A stretch of DNA of 26,348 nucleotides from Chrysochromulina tobinii (Eukaryota > Haptophyta > Prymnesiales > Chrysochromulinaceae): positions 1 through 26,348 of the forward strand of contig JWZX01003157.1 of NCBI GenBank assembly GCA_001275005.1. The letters are read 5' to 3'. The translations under genes and the position numbers were made by a program. Under the pieces are notes generated by a model, which was given only the letters and a program-made list of their open reading frames with translations, had not been told where the DNA came from and ran no database searches. This document shows, piece after piece, positions 1 through 10,500 of the stretch (position 1 is its first letter; the number at the start of each line of letters is the position of its first letter).

Positions 1-720
1 CGAGGGCGAGGGCGGCGGCGGCGAGGGCGGCGCTGGAGGAGGAGGAGGAGGACACGCTTCTGCGAAGGTGGTCGCGACTATGAGGTTGCGGATCGAGAGG
101 GTCCAGGGGGGTGTCGAGTTCGTCTGCCGGAAAGCGACTGCGCTGATCGTGGTATCCGCCGCGACAACATTAGCCGTCATGATGCGCGTGGAGGCCTCCG
201 AGGTGGGGTTGACCCAGACCGAGCACTTGCGGATAACGGTGTCGTATTGGTAGACCAGGCGATACGTGTTGCCATACGCCAGAGTCTCTGCGGTGGTAGA
301 CGCCCCATGCCTCAGCTTGTAGCCTGTGCTCGTCTGGCCAGTCGGGCTAATGAGACATGTGGAGGAGGTTGTTGCAGACGCAGTGAAGGAGTTGAAGTGC
401 GTGAAGGCCGTGACGACGGCGGTGCCCTCAAGGGAAGACGGGGTGGGATAGTTGATGTCCATACCGGCGTACACCGAGCCCGTAGACACCACCGCTGTGA
501 AGTTGCTGTAGACGTCCTCTGCAGACGCGCTGCTCACGGCGAGCGCGCCTTGGCTGACTACGACAGGGCCCGAGCCGGCTCCATCCCCTTGGGCTGCCCA
601 CACGCCGCCAACGTCTGGCGTCGACCCCACGAGGTTGCCGTCGGTCGAGAAGTCGTCCCTCACGAGGATGGTAGCCGATGCAGCGGCGACCAGGGCGTGG
701 ACGAGGGCAATCCGGAGCAT
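1..720 (-). CDS. Secreted LamG/concanavalin-like protein with polyproline tail (C-terminus beyond window)
   Basis: Reading the minus strand from an ATG at 720-718 gives 240 codons with no stop to the window edge, so the C-terminus is missing. The N-terminus MLRIALVHALVAAASA is a probable signal peptide, cleaved near residue 16, so the protein should be secreted or on the cell surface. Residues about 20-215 look like an all-beta lectin/LamG-type domain. They start at RDDFSTDGNLVGSTP, contain YGNTYRLVYQYD and SVWVNPTSEAST, and end near SIRNLIVATTFAEA. From memory this layout is common in secreted proteins of planctomycetes and other marine bacteria. Next comes CPPPPPPAPPSPPPPPSPS, the proline-rich linker type seen in algal wall or surface proteins. 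No intron is needed. The fold assignment is inference; ligand and partner are unknown. Confidence 0.68.
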   Translation of the reverse strand, partial: MLRIALVHALVAAASATILVRDDFSTDGNLVGSTPDVGGVWAAQGDGAGSGPVVVSQGALAVSSASAEDVYSNFTAVVSTGSVYAGMDINYPTPSSLEGTAVVTAFTHFNSFTASATTSSTCLISPTGQTSTGYKLRHGASTTAETLAYGNTYRLVYQYDTVIRKCSVWVNPTSEASTRIMTANVVAADTTISAVAFRQTNSTPPWTLSIRNLIVATTFAEACPPPPPPAPPSPPPPSPS

Positions 721-1302
721 CGTCGCGGCCTTGCGTGCGGGAAGCAAAAGTGAGAGGCCTTGCTCGGTTGCTGACCTATTTGCGATCCGTAGGTCACCAA
801 AACACGGTACGCGAACGGAGCCGCGCCTGTGGTGTGCGGAGCCGTCGGTTGTTCCGCATTTGGGTTTTTTCCGGTTTTTTGAGAATTTGTCTAATCTGCA
901 AAATCTGCATGCTCTAGGGTGCTGTCTACTTTTCAAGAACTTGAACTCACTTGTGCGCTTGCCGTGAGGGCCCTTCGGACGGAACGTGCACAGTCACTCA
1001 GGGAGTAGGAACCAGCATGCAGCAAGGGAGCCACGTGATCGTGAAAGCATCATTCTGATTTCTGTCGTTGTGCTGTGCACACTTGGGCTCGGCCTGAAAG
1101 GGACCCTGGGGTGGTGACGAAACTTAACGTCACCCAACCGGTGTGCAGGGCCGGCCTGCTTACCGCTCCGCGCTCGCCCATAGTATGTGCTGCATGATGT
1201 GCCGCTCCCCGGCTCCCGCGGTCGATAGTCGACACCCGCGGGCAGAGACCGGCACACCACCACCGCTGAGTGAGTTGAGCCAGAGCGCCACCCCTGCCTG
1301 CA
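721..1302. other. Intergenic region between two minus-strand genes
   Basis: No convincing gene is seen. It should hold the 5' flank of the secreted LamG gene. Around 845-915 there are T-runs and a repeated AATCTGCA word. A 7-bp inverted repeat (GGTGACG / CGTCACC, 8-base loop) lies at 1113-1134. A 6-bp inverted repeat (TGCCTG / CAGGCA) lies at about 1295-1316, over the stop codon of the ankyrin gene. No TATA box could be placed with confidence. Confidence 0.5.
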
Positions 1303-2176
1303 TTAGAGGGCAGGCATGGGAATCTGCTCGCCGCTCGCCGCGCGCTCGAGCAGCGCCACCGCCTCGAAGTTTGAGTGCGAGCGGGCGATGAACACAGCGG
1401 ACCCGCCGTGCTGCTGCTGCATCTGTAGCAGCTGTTTGCGTCGCGCGCTCAGAGGCGATGCGTGCGACACGTCCACGCCCCGGCTGGCGGCCTCGTCGGT
1501 ATCTGGCAGCGGCGACTCGTCGGCAAGCGACACCACGCGCTCCGATCCGTCGAGGGCCCAGGTGCGAGGCGGTCGCATTGGCGAGCTAGGCGTCTGCGTC
1601 GCGCCCCTTGCGAGAAGCAACGCGATGATCTGCACGTCGCCATCTTCGCATGCCAGGTGCAGCGGGCTCATCTTGTAGTTGTCCGTGACATGGAGCTCGG
1701 CGCACGGCTGCCATCGCCGTGAGCCGTTCGACGGCTGCTGCACGTCGATGAGCCACCGCTACGTGCAGCGGAGTCTGCCCATCCTCGTCCACCGCTGCGC
1801 AGTCAGCGCCAGCGGCGAGCAGTAAGCCCACTATTTCTGGCTTCCCGAGCTCTGCCGCCACATGCAGCACAAGCGGGGTGCTGACAGCAGCTGGATCCGT
1901 CTCGATGAACCTGCTGGTCGCGCTCGTGTCGCCGGCCCTGATTGCCTCGAGTATGTTGCAAACTTCGAATTCGGCTGAAGGCGTCGTGGCCTTGAGTGTG
2001 CCACGCTGCGGGCTGGCGACACGCTGCGGGCTGGCGACACGCTGCGGGCTGGCGACACGCTGCGGGCTGGCGACACGCTGCGGGCTGGCGACACGCTGCG
2101 GGCTGGCAACACGCTGCGGGCTGGTATCAGCGGACGCTGGTGCCACGGGCTTGGCGCGTGTCAAGCAGCCGCACAT
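1303..2176 (-). CDS. Ankyrin-repeat protein, frameshifted
   Basis: The start is the ATG at 2176-2174, giving MCGCLTRAKP; further upstream only a TTG is in frame. Seven near-identical hexapeptides (ASPQRV) follow, then ankyrin repeats: one around VLHVAAELGKPEIVGLLL and one around DEDGQTPLHVAVAHRR, spaced exactly 33 residues. The third repeat, MSPLHLACEDGDVQIIALLL, lies in a different frame, so no single ORF covers the gene. The distance between the two PLH motifs is 106 nt instead of 99. The 7 extra bases match an imperfect tandem duplication at 1695-1708. The tail after the third repeat is Gln- and Ser-rich and ends at the stop at 1303. Ankyrin repeats bind other proteins; the partner is unknown. 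This is either a broken gene or an assembly error. An intron does not fit, because the only candidates are about 25-34 nt and would destroy the repeat period. Confidence 0.6.
2002..2127 (-). repeat. 18-bp coding minisatellite, 7 copies (ASPQRV)
   Basis: Seven consecutive 18-bp units (CACGCTGCGGGCTGGCGA on the plus strand) run without gaps. The last two carry small changes. The unit length keeps the reading frame and encodes the hexapeptide repeat at the N-terminus of the ankyrin protein. Confidence 0.95.
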
Positions 2177-2439
2177 GCGCAACCCTATGCACGTCGATCG
2201 GGGCTCTTACAGATGCTCTTACTAGAGCAACCAGTGAGAGCAACATGGGGTTCTATGGTTCACACTTCTTCTCATCAGTATTCACAGAACATCAGTTGTA
2301 CGCAGGTGCCCAAAGTTCAGAGAGACAGCTCTCTCAAAGCTCTCCCCGGGTCGCTCTCTCGCTCTCTGAGTCTCCTCTCAAGCTCTCTCGCAGCCGCGCA
2401 CCCGCTCGAACCGCGCGGGGACTGGTCTTTTCGCCCCTT

Positions 2440-4074
2440 TTACCAGTGGTCCACGCGGAAGTCGAGCGCCGTTTTGTCGAAGACATCAAGCTTGGCCTCC
2501 GTGTATGACGGTCTGACGGCATTCGACGAGCACACGCTCTTGTAAAAGGCGACCACCGGCTTGGGGGTGCGCACGAGTGTGTGGTAGTCGACATGAACCG
2601 CGCCGAAGCGCTTCGCGTAGCCAAATGCCCATTCAAAGTTGTCCATGAGTGACCAGAGGAAGTAGCCGCGCACGTCAGCGCCTTTGGCAATGGCGCGCTG
2701 CACGGCGACAAGGTGCGAGCGCACATAGGCGACGCGCCGCGCCCCCGGCTTGCCCGGCCGCGTGTCGAGTGCGGCACTGAGCGAGTCCTCGCCAGCGACG
2801 GCCACGCCGTTCTCGGTGATGTAGATGCCGCCCTTCGGCTTGTACTTTTCGGTGATGTGGCACAGGATGCGCGCGAGCGCCCACGGCACCACTGGCCACG
2901 TCATGTGGGTCGTCGACCACGTAGTTTTGAACGAGGGCATCGCATGGATGTCGGCAAAGTAGTTGCCCGGTCCCTCCTGGTTCCAGGCAGCGCGCGCGTT
3001 CGCACGCAACCAACCGGTGAGCCCATAGGGCTCGCCCATGCCCATGCGGATGAGCGAGGGCAGCGCCGTGAGCACCTGGTACGTGCGTGGCTCGGCGGTG
3101 ATGCGAGCCGAGTACCAGTTGAAGCCAAAAAAGTCCGACGAGCCGCGCACGAGCGCCGTCTGCTCGTCGTCAAAAGTGGGCAGACGCTCGGCACAGCGCT
3201 CGCGCATCTCGGCGGGGTAGTCTCCACTGCCAAAGATGGGCTCCGCAAACCAGCCGAGCATGAACGCGAGCTCTCGCGCGCAGGCCTGCAGGTCGCGCGG
3301 GTTGGAGGAGGCGGGCTCGCGCCACTCCGAATTGAGCACGATCCCTATCGGGCGGGTGTACCCCTTGGCCTTGTACAGACGGTAGCAGCGCGCGTGCGCA
3401 AGCAGCGTGTGGTGCGCCGCTATGTACGGCTCGCGTCCCGGGTCCGTGTTGCGCCCGGGCGCGTGCACGCCGCTACCGTAGCCGAGCGCGCACATGCACC
3501 ATGGCTCGTTGAACGTGAACCACATGTCGACGAAGCCGTCCGTGTCGAAGAGCTCGAAGCAGCGTGCCGCGTAGGCCTCGAACCAGCCTGGAGCCTCTGG
3601 CGAGAGCCAGCCGCCCTTGGCTTGCAGAGCCGAGGGCAGGTCCCAGTGGTAGAGCGTGATCATCGCTCGGATGCCTGCCTCCTTGAGCAGCGTGAGCAGC
3701 TTCCGATAAAAGGCTACGCCTGCAGCGTTCTCGGACGCGGGCGTGCCATCGGGGAAGAGGCGCGCCCAAGCGAGGGAGAAGCGATACGCGGGCAGGCCCA
3801 TCTCCTTCATCATCGCCACGTCGGCCTCAGCCTTGTGGTAGTGGTCACAAGCCACGTCGCCATGGTGCCCGCGGTATGTCTTCCCTTTGGCGTGTGAGAA
3901 GTCATCCCAGATGCTTGGCCCTTTTCCATCAGCGTCGTGGGCGCCCTCGATCTGGAATGCGGCCGTCGCCGCACCCCACGTGAAGCCCTCGGGGAACGCG
4001 AGCTCCTCGGGAGCTGCCGTCATCGCTGGCCCTGGCTCAGTTTCGGCTACCACGTGATTTGTTGACTCCTCCAT
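2440..4074 (-). CDS. Glycoside hydrolase family 1 beta-glucosidase
   Basis: A retaining GH1 enzyme that hydrolyses beta-glucosides or related beta-glycosides. The domain starts at FPEGFTWGAATAAFQIEGA, the classic GH1 N-terminal signature. The acid/base Glu190 sits in TFNEPW and the nucleophile Glu421 in YITENG. WSLMDNFEWAFGY, near the C-terminus, is the conserved aglycone-side segment. The length of 544 residues suits a complete GH1 domain with little extra. The start at 4074 is chosen for its strong context (A at -3, G at +4). An in-frame ATG at 4095 has a weak context, and the frame stays open upstream to about 4251 without good starts. No signal peptide is visible from 4074, so a cytosolic enzyme is likely. 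It lies on the same strand as the NRPS-PKS but 480 bp away, so a shared role is not implied. No intron is needed. The exact substrate cannot be read from sequence. Confidence 0.93.
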   Translation of the reverse strand: MEESTNHVVAETEPGPAMTAAPEELAFPEGFTWGAATAAFQIEGAHDADGKGPSIWDDFSHAKGKTYRGHHGDVACDHYHKAEADVAMMKEMGLPAYRFSLAWARLFPDGTPASENAAGVAFYRKLLTLLKEAGIRAMITLYHWDLPSALQAKGGWLSPEAPGWFEAYAARCFELFDTDGFVDMWFTFNEPWCMCALGYGSGVHAPGRNTDPGREPYIAAHHTLLAHARCYRLYKAKGYTRPIGIVLNSEWREPASSNPRDLQACARELAFMLGWFAEPIFGSGDYPAEMRERCAERLPTFDDEQTALVRGSSDFFGFNWYSARITAEPRTYQVLTALPSLIRMGMGEPYGLTGWLRANARAAWNQEGPGNYFADIHAMPSFKTTWSTTHMTWPVVPWALARILCHITEKYKPKGGIYITENGVAVAGEDSLSAALDTRPGKPGARRVAYVRSHLVAVQRAIAKGADVRGYFLWSLMDNFEWAFGYAKRFGAVHVDYHTLVRTPKPVVAFYKSVCSSNAVRPSYTEAKLDVFDKTALDFRVDHW

Positions 4075-4554
4075 TTTCTCCTCGCTCTTTCGCATGCAGC
4101 GTAAGGCGAGAGAGGGGGCGCGCCGCGCCCAGAAACTTTCCTCATTTGGAAAGCCGACGCAGGTTTGCATGGCTGGAGCAGAAAGGCGCCAGCTCCTTCG
4201 CGCAGGTTTGACCCAAAGGGATAGGGGGAGGTATTCTTTATCTGGATTCACACACTATCCCCACCACCTGATTTTGCAACTCAGTACTCACAGCACAATT
4301 GCTTTCCCACACAGTGAGGATCAACGATCATGTTGGGTCAGAGTTCCTGTTCAATGAGCTATATGAGGTGAAACCCACTTGCCTAACGTTTCAACGCGGT
4401 TGCATCACGCTGAGCCCCCCCACTGCTCACTGGCCAGGGTGCAGTGGAGGAGTGCCAGCACGAGCTCCTCAGCACACGCTGAGCCCAATGGCCACACCCA
4501 ATCCCGGTCCGCCGTGTCACATCCACACAACCATATGTTTACCTATGCGCCATC
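4075..4554. other. Intergenic region between NRPS-PKS 3' end and GH1 gene
   Basis: It holds the 5' flank of the GH1 gene and the 3' UTR of the NRPS-PKS. A 12-base word, CACGCTGAGCCC, occurs twice between about 4405 and 4485. A small ORF from a GTG at 4251 is only the upstream extension of the GH1 frame. No independent gene or RNA is seen. Confidence 0.5.
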
Positions 4555-7500
4555 TCACACCTTGGCGATGAGCTTGCCTACAAGCTCTTCGAGCGTCTGC
4601 TGCGCATTCGTGAAGTACGCCATCGGGACCTGCAGCTTGAATGCCTTCTGGAAGCCGTTGCGCAGCTGCACGAGGTCGAGCGAGTCGAGGCCGAGCTCCG
4701 CGAGTGACAAGCTCGGCTGCCACACGCTCAGCTGTCCCTTGAGGAAGCTCTCGACGCGCTGCTGCCCGTCGGCGCTGCTGCTGGCGCCCGACATGGCGCC
4801 CGCGCCCGACATGGCGCCCGCGCCCGACATGGCGCCCGCGCCCGGGGCCACACTCCGGGGCGATCTCGTGCTGCCGCCCGACTTGGCGCCCTCGTCCTTG
4901 AACGAGGCGCCCTTGCGCGCCACGCCCTTCCTGATCGGCCGCTCGTCCGCCGCCTCGTCGTCGTCGTCGCCCACCATCACGTTGAGCACCGCCTCGGCCG
5001 TTGGGACGCGACGCATGATGCCCTGCACGAGCGAGTGCGACGGCCACGGCGAGCGCCACCATTCGACGTCGGCGATGGCAAACTGGAGTCCGCGCGTGTG
5101 CGGCGCGCGCGCCGCACCGGGCGCCTCGGTCGCGCTCGTATGCAGCCGTCCCGAGGTGGCGGCAGCGCGGAGCTCGCGCAGCGCCTCGGCGATGCCTGCT
5201 ATCGCCACACTTGAGGCCATCGGCCGCTCACCCGACCTGAGCGATTGCTCGTGCGCCTTGGTGCCCTCGCGCGCCATGCCCACCTCACCCCACGGCCCAA
5301 AATTGAGCGTGAGCACGAGCGGTGGCACGTCGAGCGCCCTCTGCACGGCATCCGGTAGCCCAAAGGTCGCCATTTGGTCGAGCAGCCCATTGGCTGCGCA
5401 GTAATTGGACTGGCCCGCGTAGCCAAGGAGCGACGAGGTCGACGAGGCATTGAGCAGCCAGCGCGGGCGCCATTTGCGCTCCGCACACAGCTCGAGCAGC
5501 TCGAGCAGCCCCGCCTTGGGCTGGACGGCCGCATGCAATCGGCCCTCGCTCATGTTGGCGATCAGGCCATCGTCCAGCACGCCCGCCAAGTGGAAGATGC
5601 CGTCGACGCTCTGCAGTGCCTGGAGCGCTTCGCACGCGCGGAGCGACGCGGCGGACGAAATATCCGCTTGCGTGCACGTGACGCCCTTCTGCGGCGGCTC
5701 GATGCGCCGGCGTGAGAGCAGGACCGGATTCGCTGGCGGCACGCGCTGCTCATTGAGGAGCCACGCGACCACGGCGGCGCCAACGCCGCCCGTGCCGCCG
5801 GTGATCAGGTACGTGCCGTTCGGGTCGAGCGCTGGCGCTGAGGACGCGGGGAGGCTCGCGTGCGGCACGAGGCGCGGCGCGAGGAGAGCGTGTGGCGGCG
5901 ACGGGTCGATCCACAAGTCAGTCTCCTCTGGATGGCGTGCGGCGATCGAGCCCACCCAGCGCAGCCAGCCGTGCTGCACCGCCTCGATCTGGCCGAGCAG
6001 ACCCACGCGGAACACGTCGATGGCGGCGGGCACGTGCACGCGCTGCACGTGCAGCTCGGGCGCCTCGAGAGGCACCGCCTTCGACGCGCCCACCACCAAG
6101 CCGCTGCACGTCGAGTCGGCAGGGCAGATGAGCACGAGCCGGCCCGCCGCGCCGTTCGCGATCAAGCGTTGCACCATCCGGAGGAGCTGCCAGCACTGGC
6201 GCTGCTGCGCGCCCACGTCCACCACAGCTCCCACGTAGAGCAAGAGCCCAAGCGGCGAGCCGAGCGCCGCGCTGAGCACCGTGCTCTCTGCCGCCATGGC
6301 CGGAGATTGCATCTCGTCGGCATGCGCCGCGATCTCCGAGCCGATCTGCGGGGCGATCTCCGGGTCGAGCTCGGAGCCGAGCGTACGCCAAGTGAGTGGC
6401 CCCTTGGTAGCGAGCGGCGGGAGCGCCTGCGCGCTGCCGGCGTTGCCGGCGGTCGGCACCCACTTGACGCTGTAGAGCGGCGTGGCGGGCAGCAGCGCAG
6501 CCACGATGAGCCGGAGCAGCTCGACGGTGCAGCGTTGCAGAACGTCGTGCCCTCCGGACAGCAGATGCGATTCGAAGGCGCCGGAGGTGAACGGACGCCA
6601 CGCTTGAACTGCACTTGGCGGGAAGGCGGCGTCCTCGGTGCCCGCGCACACTTGCAGCATGCACTGGAGCGGCGGTGCGCCCGAGGCGGCGCTCTTCGCA
6701 ACCCAGAGCACCCGCGCGCGCTGCTCCGCGCGCGCGTCCGCGCGCAGGTCAGCGAGGAGCGTCGGCAGCAGCCACTCTTTCCACGCATCCGTCGCCTTCA
6801 TCTCATCGGACGCGAGAAGGTACTTGTCCACGTCGTCGCCTGCCGCGATAAAGGAGCCGGGCGCCATGCGGCCCGCCACGTGGAGCATCTGCGGTGGGCA
6901 GCCGCGCGCGGTGAGGGCGAGCGCAAGCTCGGCGGCGAGCATCCCGCCCATGGACCAACCGACGAGCACGAGCGCCGTGCCGGCAGAGTCGGTCGCGAGT
7001 CGGTCAGCGAGGCGCTCCATCATCGCTGCCTCGGCGCGAGCGCCCACGTGTGGATCGGTGGACGCGCCCGCCTCGGCCGCCTCGAAGTTGGGAGCCTCAC
7101 CAGGCCACGCCACGTCAGCCCGAGCGCCTTTGCCGGGCATCTCGACCCCGATCACCTCCATCCACTCGGGCGCCGCGCGCGCGAGCTCGGAGAAGGCGGC
7201 AATCGAACCACCCGCGTACGCAAGGCAGTAGGCTGACACCCACTTGCGCTCGGCCGTGGCCACGTGGAGCCTCACGAGACTCGGCTCCACCTCATCCAAA
7301 TTCGGCTCCATCTCATCCGCGCCCTTGGCGGCGCCCTTGCCGCCCTTGGCGGCGTGCTCGGCGTCCTCAAGGGCCACCTCTGCCTCGGCCGCCTCGAGCT
7401 CGGAGGCGCTCGAGGCGACGTACATCGAGGCGTCGTCATCAACCCAATAGACCTCCTCGGCGAATGCGTACGTCGGTAGCTGCAGCTTGATGTACCGTTC

Positions 7501-10500
7501 CCCGGCGTGGTACGCCCGCCAGTCGAGGGCGCATCCGCGCTCCCACAGACTCGCGAGGGCCTCGCCAAAGCACTGCTGGTCGGCCCCGCCCTTCTCCCAG
7601 GCCACCTTGGGATGACGAAGCGTCGAGATCGTGCTCAGATCGGCCGCGCCGGGCGCCCTGCACTCGGCCAAGAGCGGCGCGAGGGACGAGCCCGAGCCCA
7701 CCTCGACGACGGCCGCGGGCGCCCGTGTCGCGAGCGCGTCCATGTTGTCGGCCCAGCGCACGCACGAGGCGACGTGTGCCGCCCAATAGGACGCGTCCGT
7801 TGCGGTCGCCTCCGTCATCCAAGTGCCCGTGCCATTGCAGCAGAGTGGGACCGAGGGCGGACGCAACTTCATGCCCGCGAGCTTCTCGCCAAGCACGCGC
7901 TGCGCCTCCGCCATCAGAGGCGTGTGGTACGCGCGATTCACAGGCAGCGCGCGGCACGTGAACCCCTTCGCGCCGAGCGCGGCTGCGGCGCGATCGACCG
8001 CCGCGACCTCCCCGGCGAGCACCTGTCGGCCGACCCCGTTGCGCACGGCGATCCACAGCTTGCCTTCCTCGGCGGCGCATGCGGCGAGGGCGGTCGCCTC
8101 GTCCGCGTTGAGCGCAAGCATCTTGCCCTCGGGCGCGCCCGCCGACAGGATGGCGCGCGCCGCGATGAGCTCGAGCGCATCGCCCTCGGCGAAGACGCCG
8201 GCGAGCGTGGCGGCGGCGAACTCGCCGATGGAGTGGCCCGCCATCGCGACGGGCTTGAGCCCGAGGTCGATCAGCGTATAGCCGAGCGCGACCTCGGTGA
8301 CGAAGATGGCCGGCTGCGTCACCTTGGGCGTGTTGAAGCGCCCGAGGTACTGCGGGTCCGCCTCCTGCTCCGCGCTTGGGAAGAGCTCGGCGCGCAGATC
8401 GAAGCCGAGCAGCGGAGAGAGCGCCGAGCACATCCGATCCACGTGGCGACGGTAGATCGGCTCGCCCTCGTACAGCCCCTGGCCAAGCCGCGGGCATTGC
8501 GAGCCCTGGCCCGGGAAGATGAGCACCACCGCGGGTGCCTTTCGTCCCGAGCCGAGGCCGCCTGTCCCCGCGGCCTTCTCCGCGGCTGCGCGGAGCTGCT
8601 CCACGGCCTGCGCGGCCGTGGAGGCCACCACGACGGCACGGTGGGCAAAGGTCTCGCGCCCGAGGTGAAGCGTGTGTGCCACGCGACCCAACGAGGCGCG
8701 ACCTGTGAATTCACACGAGGCGCGACCTGTGAATTCACACGAGGCGCGTCCCGGCGAAGGCACCACTCGCTCGGAGGCCGCGGCGTCGGCGGCGAGGAAG
8801 GTGGCGAGGCGCTCGGCAAGGCGCCCGAGGGAGCCCGCCGACTTGGCCGAGATTGTGATCACGTGCGTCGCTCGCACGCACGGCGCGATCGCGTGCGGCT
8901 CGTCCGCGTTTGGAGCGGCCGGCAGCGGCGGTGGCTCCTCGAGCACCATGTGCACGTTGGAGCCGCCGATGCCGAACGAGGAGAGACCCGCCAGGCGTGA
9001 GCCGCCATGCGCGGGCGCGGCCCACGCCTCCGGCTGGCCCTTGGCACAGCCGACGAAGAACGGACCACCCGCGAGGTCGACCTTGGCGTTGAGTGCGTTG
9101 AAGTGCGCCGTCGGCACGAGCGTGCGCCGCGAAAGACACAGGGCGGTCTTGATGAGGCCAGTGATGCCCGCCGCCGCGTTTGCGTGCCCGATGTTGCCCT
9201 TGATAGAGCCGATGGCACAGTGGCCCACGAGCTTCGCGGTGGCGGTGGCCGCATAGGCCTCCGTGAGTGCGCGCAGCTCGATGCCATCGCCTACGAGCGT
9301 ACCGGTCGCGTGGCACTCGACGTACGTCACCTCGTTGGAGGCAATACCGGCCATCTCGAGCGCCGCCACCATCGCGGCCGCCTGCCCCGCGACGCCGGGC
9401 GCCGCGTAGCCCGCCTTGCGCGCGCCGTCGTTCGTCACGCCGCAGCCGCGGATGACGGCGAGTACGTTGTCGTCGTCAGCAATGGCCTCGTGCAGCCGCT
9501 TGAGGATCACCGCGCCAACCGAGTCGCCGAACACGGTGCCATGTGCCTGCGCGTCAAAAGGGCGCACCTTGCCATCGATGGAGCTGACGAGCCCTTGCTC
9601 AAAAAGGTAGCCTTTTCCCGGGAAGGTGAGCGAGGAGCCGCCGGCGATGGCCATGTCCGATTGGCGTGAGACGAGAGAGGCACACGCCTGCGCCACGGCC
9701 GAGAGTGCGGACGAGCACGCCGAGTTGATCGCAAGCGAAGGCCCCATCAGATCGAGTGCGTACGAGACGCGTGTGGCAATGTAGTCCTTCTCCGAGCCAA
9801 CCTCGGCTAGGAAGATGGAGCCAGGGTCGAGCGGGTCTTTGAGCGGCTTGCCCTTGAGGTGGTGTACGAGGTAACCGTCCATTCCCGAGGAGGCGAAGAC
9901 TGCCGTCTTCGCGGGCGTGCCCGCGCGCGGCGCGTAGCCTGCGTCTTCGAGCGCCGCCCACGCGACCTGCAGGAACTTGCGGTGCTGTGGGTCCATAATG
10001 CGCGCCTCGATGGGAGAGATGCCCCAAAAGCCCGCATCAAAGAACTGCGCGCCACGCACCAGGTACGCTGCGGGCACAAAGTCGGGGTGGAGCCGCACGT
10101 CGGGCGCGACGCCTTTGGCGTGCAGTTCGGGCGCCGTCCACAGGCGCAGCGCATTGCGCCCCTCGCAGAGCATCTGCCAGAGCTCCTCGACGGTGTCAGC
10201 GCCTGGAAAAAGGCCTGCGTGCCCGATGAGAGCGAGATCGACTCGGCCGCCTGGTGCGGCGGCCGCGGCCGTGGCCGCGAGCGTAGGAAGCAAGACACCA
10301 GGCACCTCACCCTTGGGTGCGAGGAAGGTGGCGAGCGAGCGAAGCGAGGGGCTGTTGAAGAGGTCCATGACGCTGACTTTCTGGCCGCCGAGCAGGTCGG
10401 CCAACCGCCCATTGAGCGCAGCGACGAGCTTCGAGGCCAGCAGCGAGTGGCCTCCTAAGTCGAAGAAGGAGTCGTCCGGATCGAAGGCTCCTGGCTCGAG

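Noticed and set aside
247-967. Plus-strand ORFs over the left-edge gene
   Set aside because: The minus-strand reading gives a signal peptide, a coherent beta-domain and a polyproline tail; the plus-strand products are low-complexity.
1295-1316. Terminator-like inverted repeat at the ankyrin stop codon
   Set aside because: Only a 6-bp stem with no T-tract, and the gene is eukaryotic.
1690-1745. Short intron to explain the ankyrin frame change
   Set aside because: The only GT...AG choices are about 25-34 nt and would remove part of a repeat, breaking the 33-residue period.
2002-2127. CRISPR-like array
   Set aside because: Units are contiguous 18-bp tandem copies with no spacers and sit in frame inside a gene of a eukaryote.
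2713-3897. 394-codon plus-strand ORF antisense to the GH1 gene
   Set aside because: Arg/Ala/Val-rich with no domain; it is the reverse-strand shadow of a GC-rich GH1 gene with intact catalytic motifs.
5860-9669. Long plus-strand ORFs (458, 497 and 220 codons) antisense to the NRPS-PKS
   Set aside because: Composition is His/Arg/Ala-rich and follows the third-position GC bias of the real gene; no recognisable motif.
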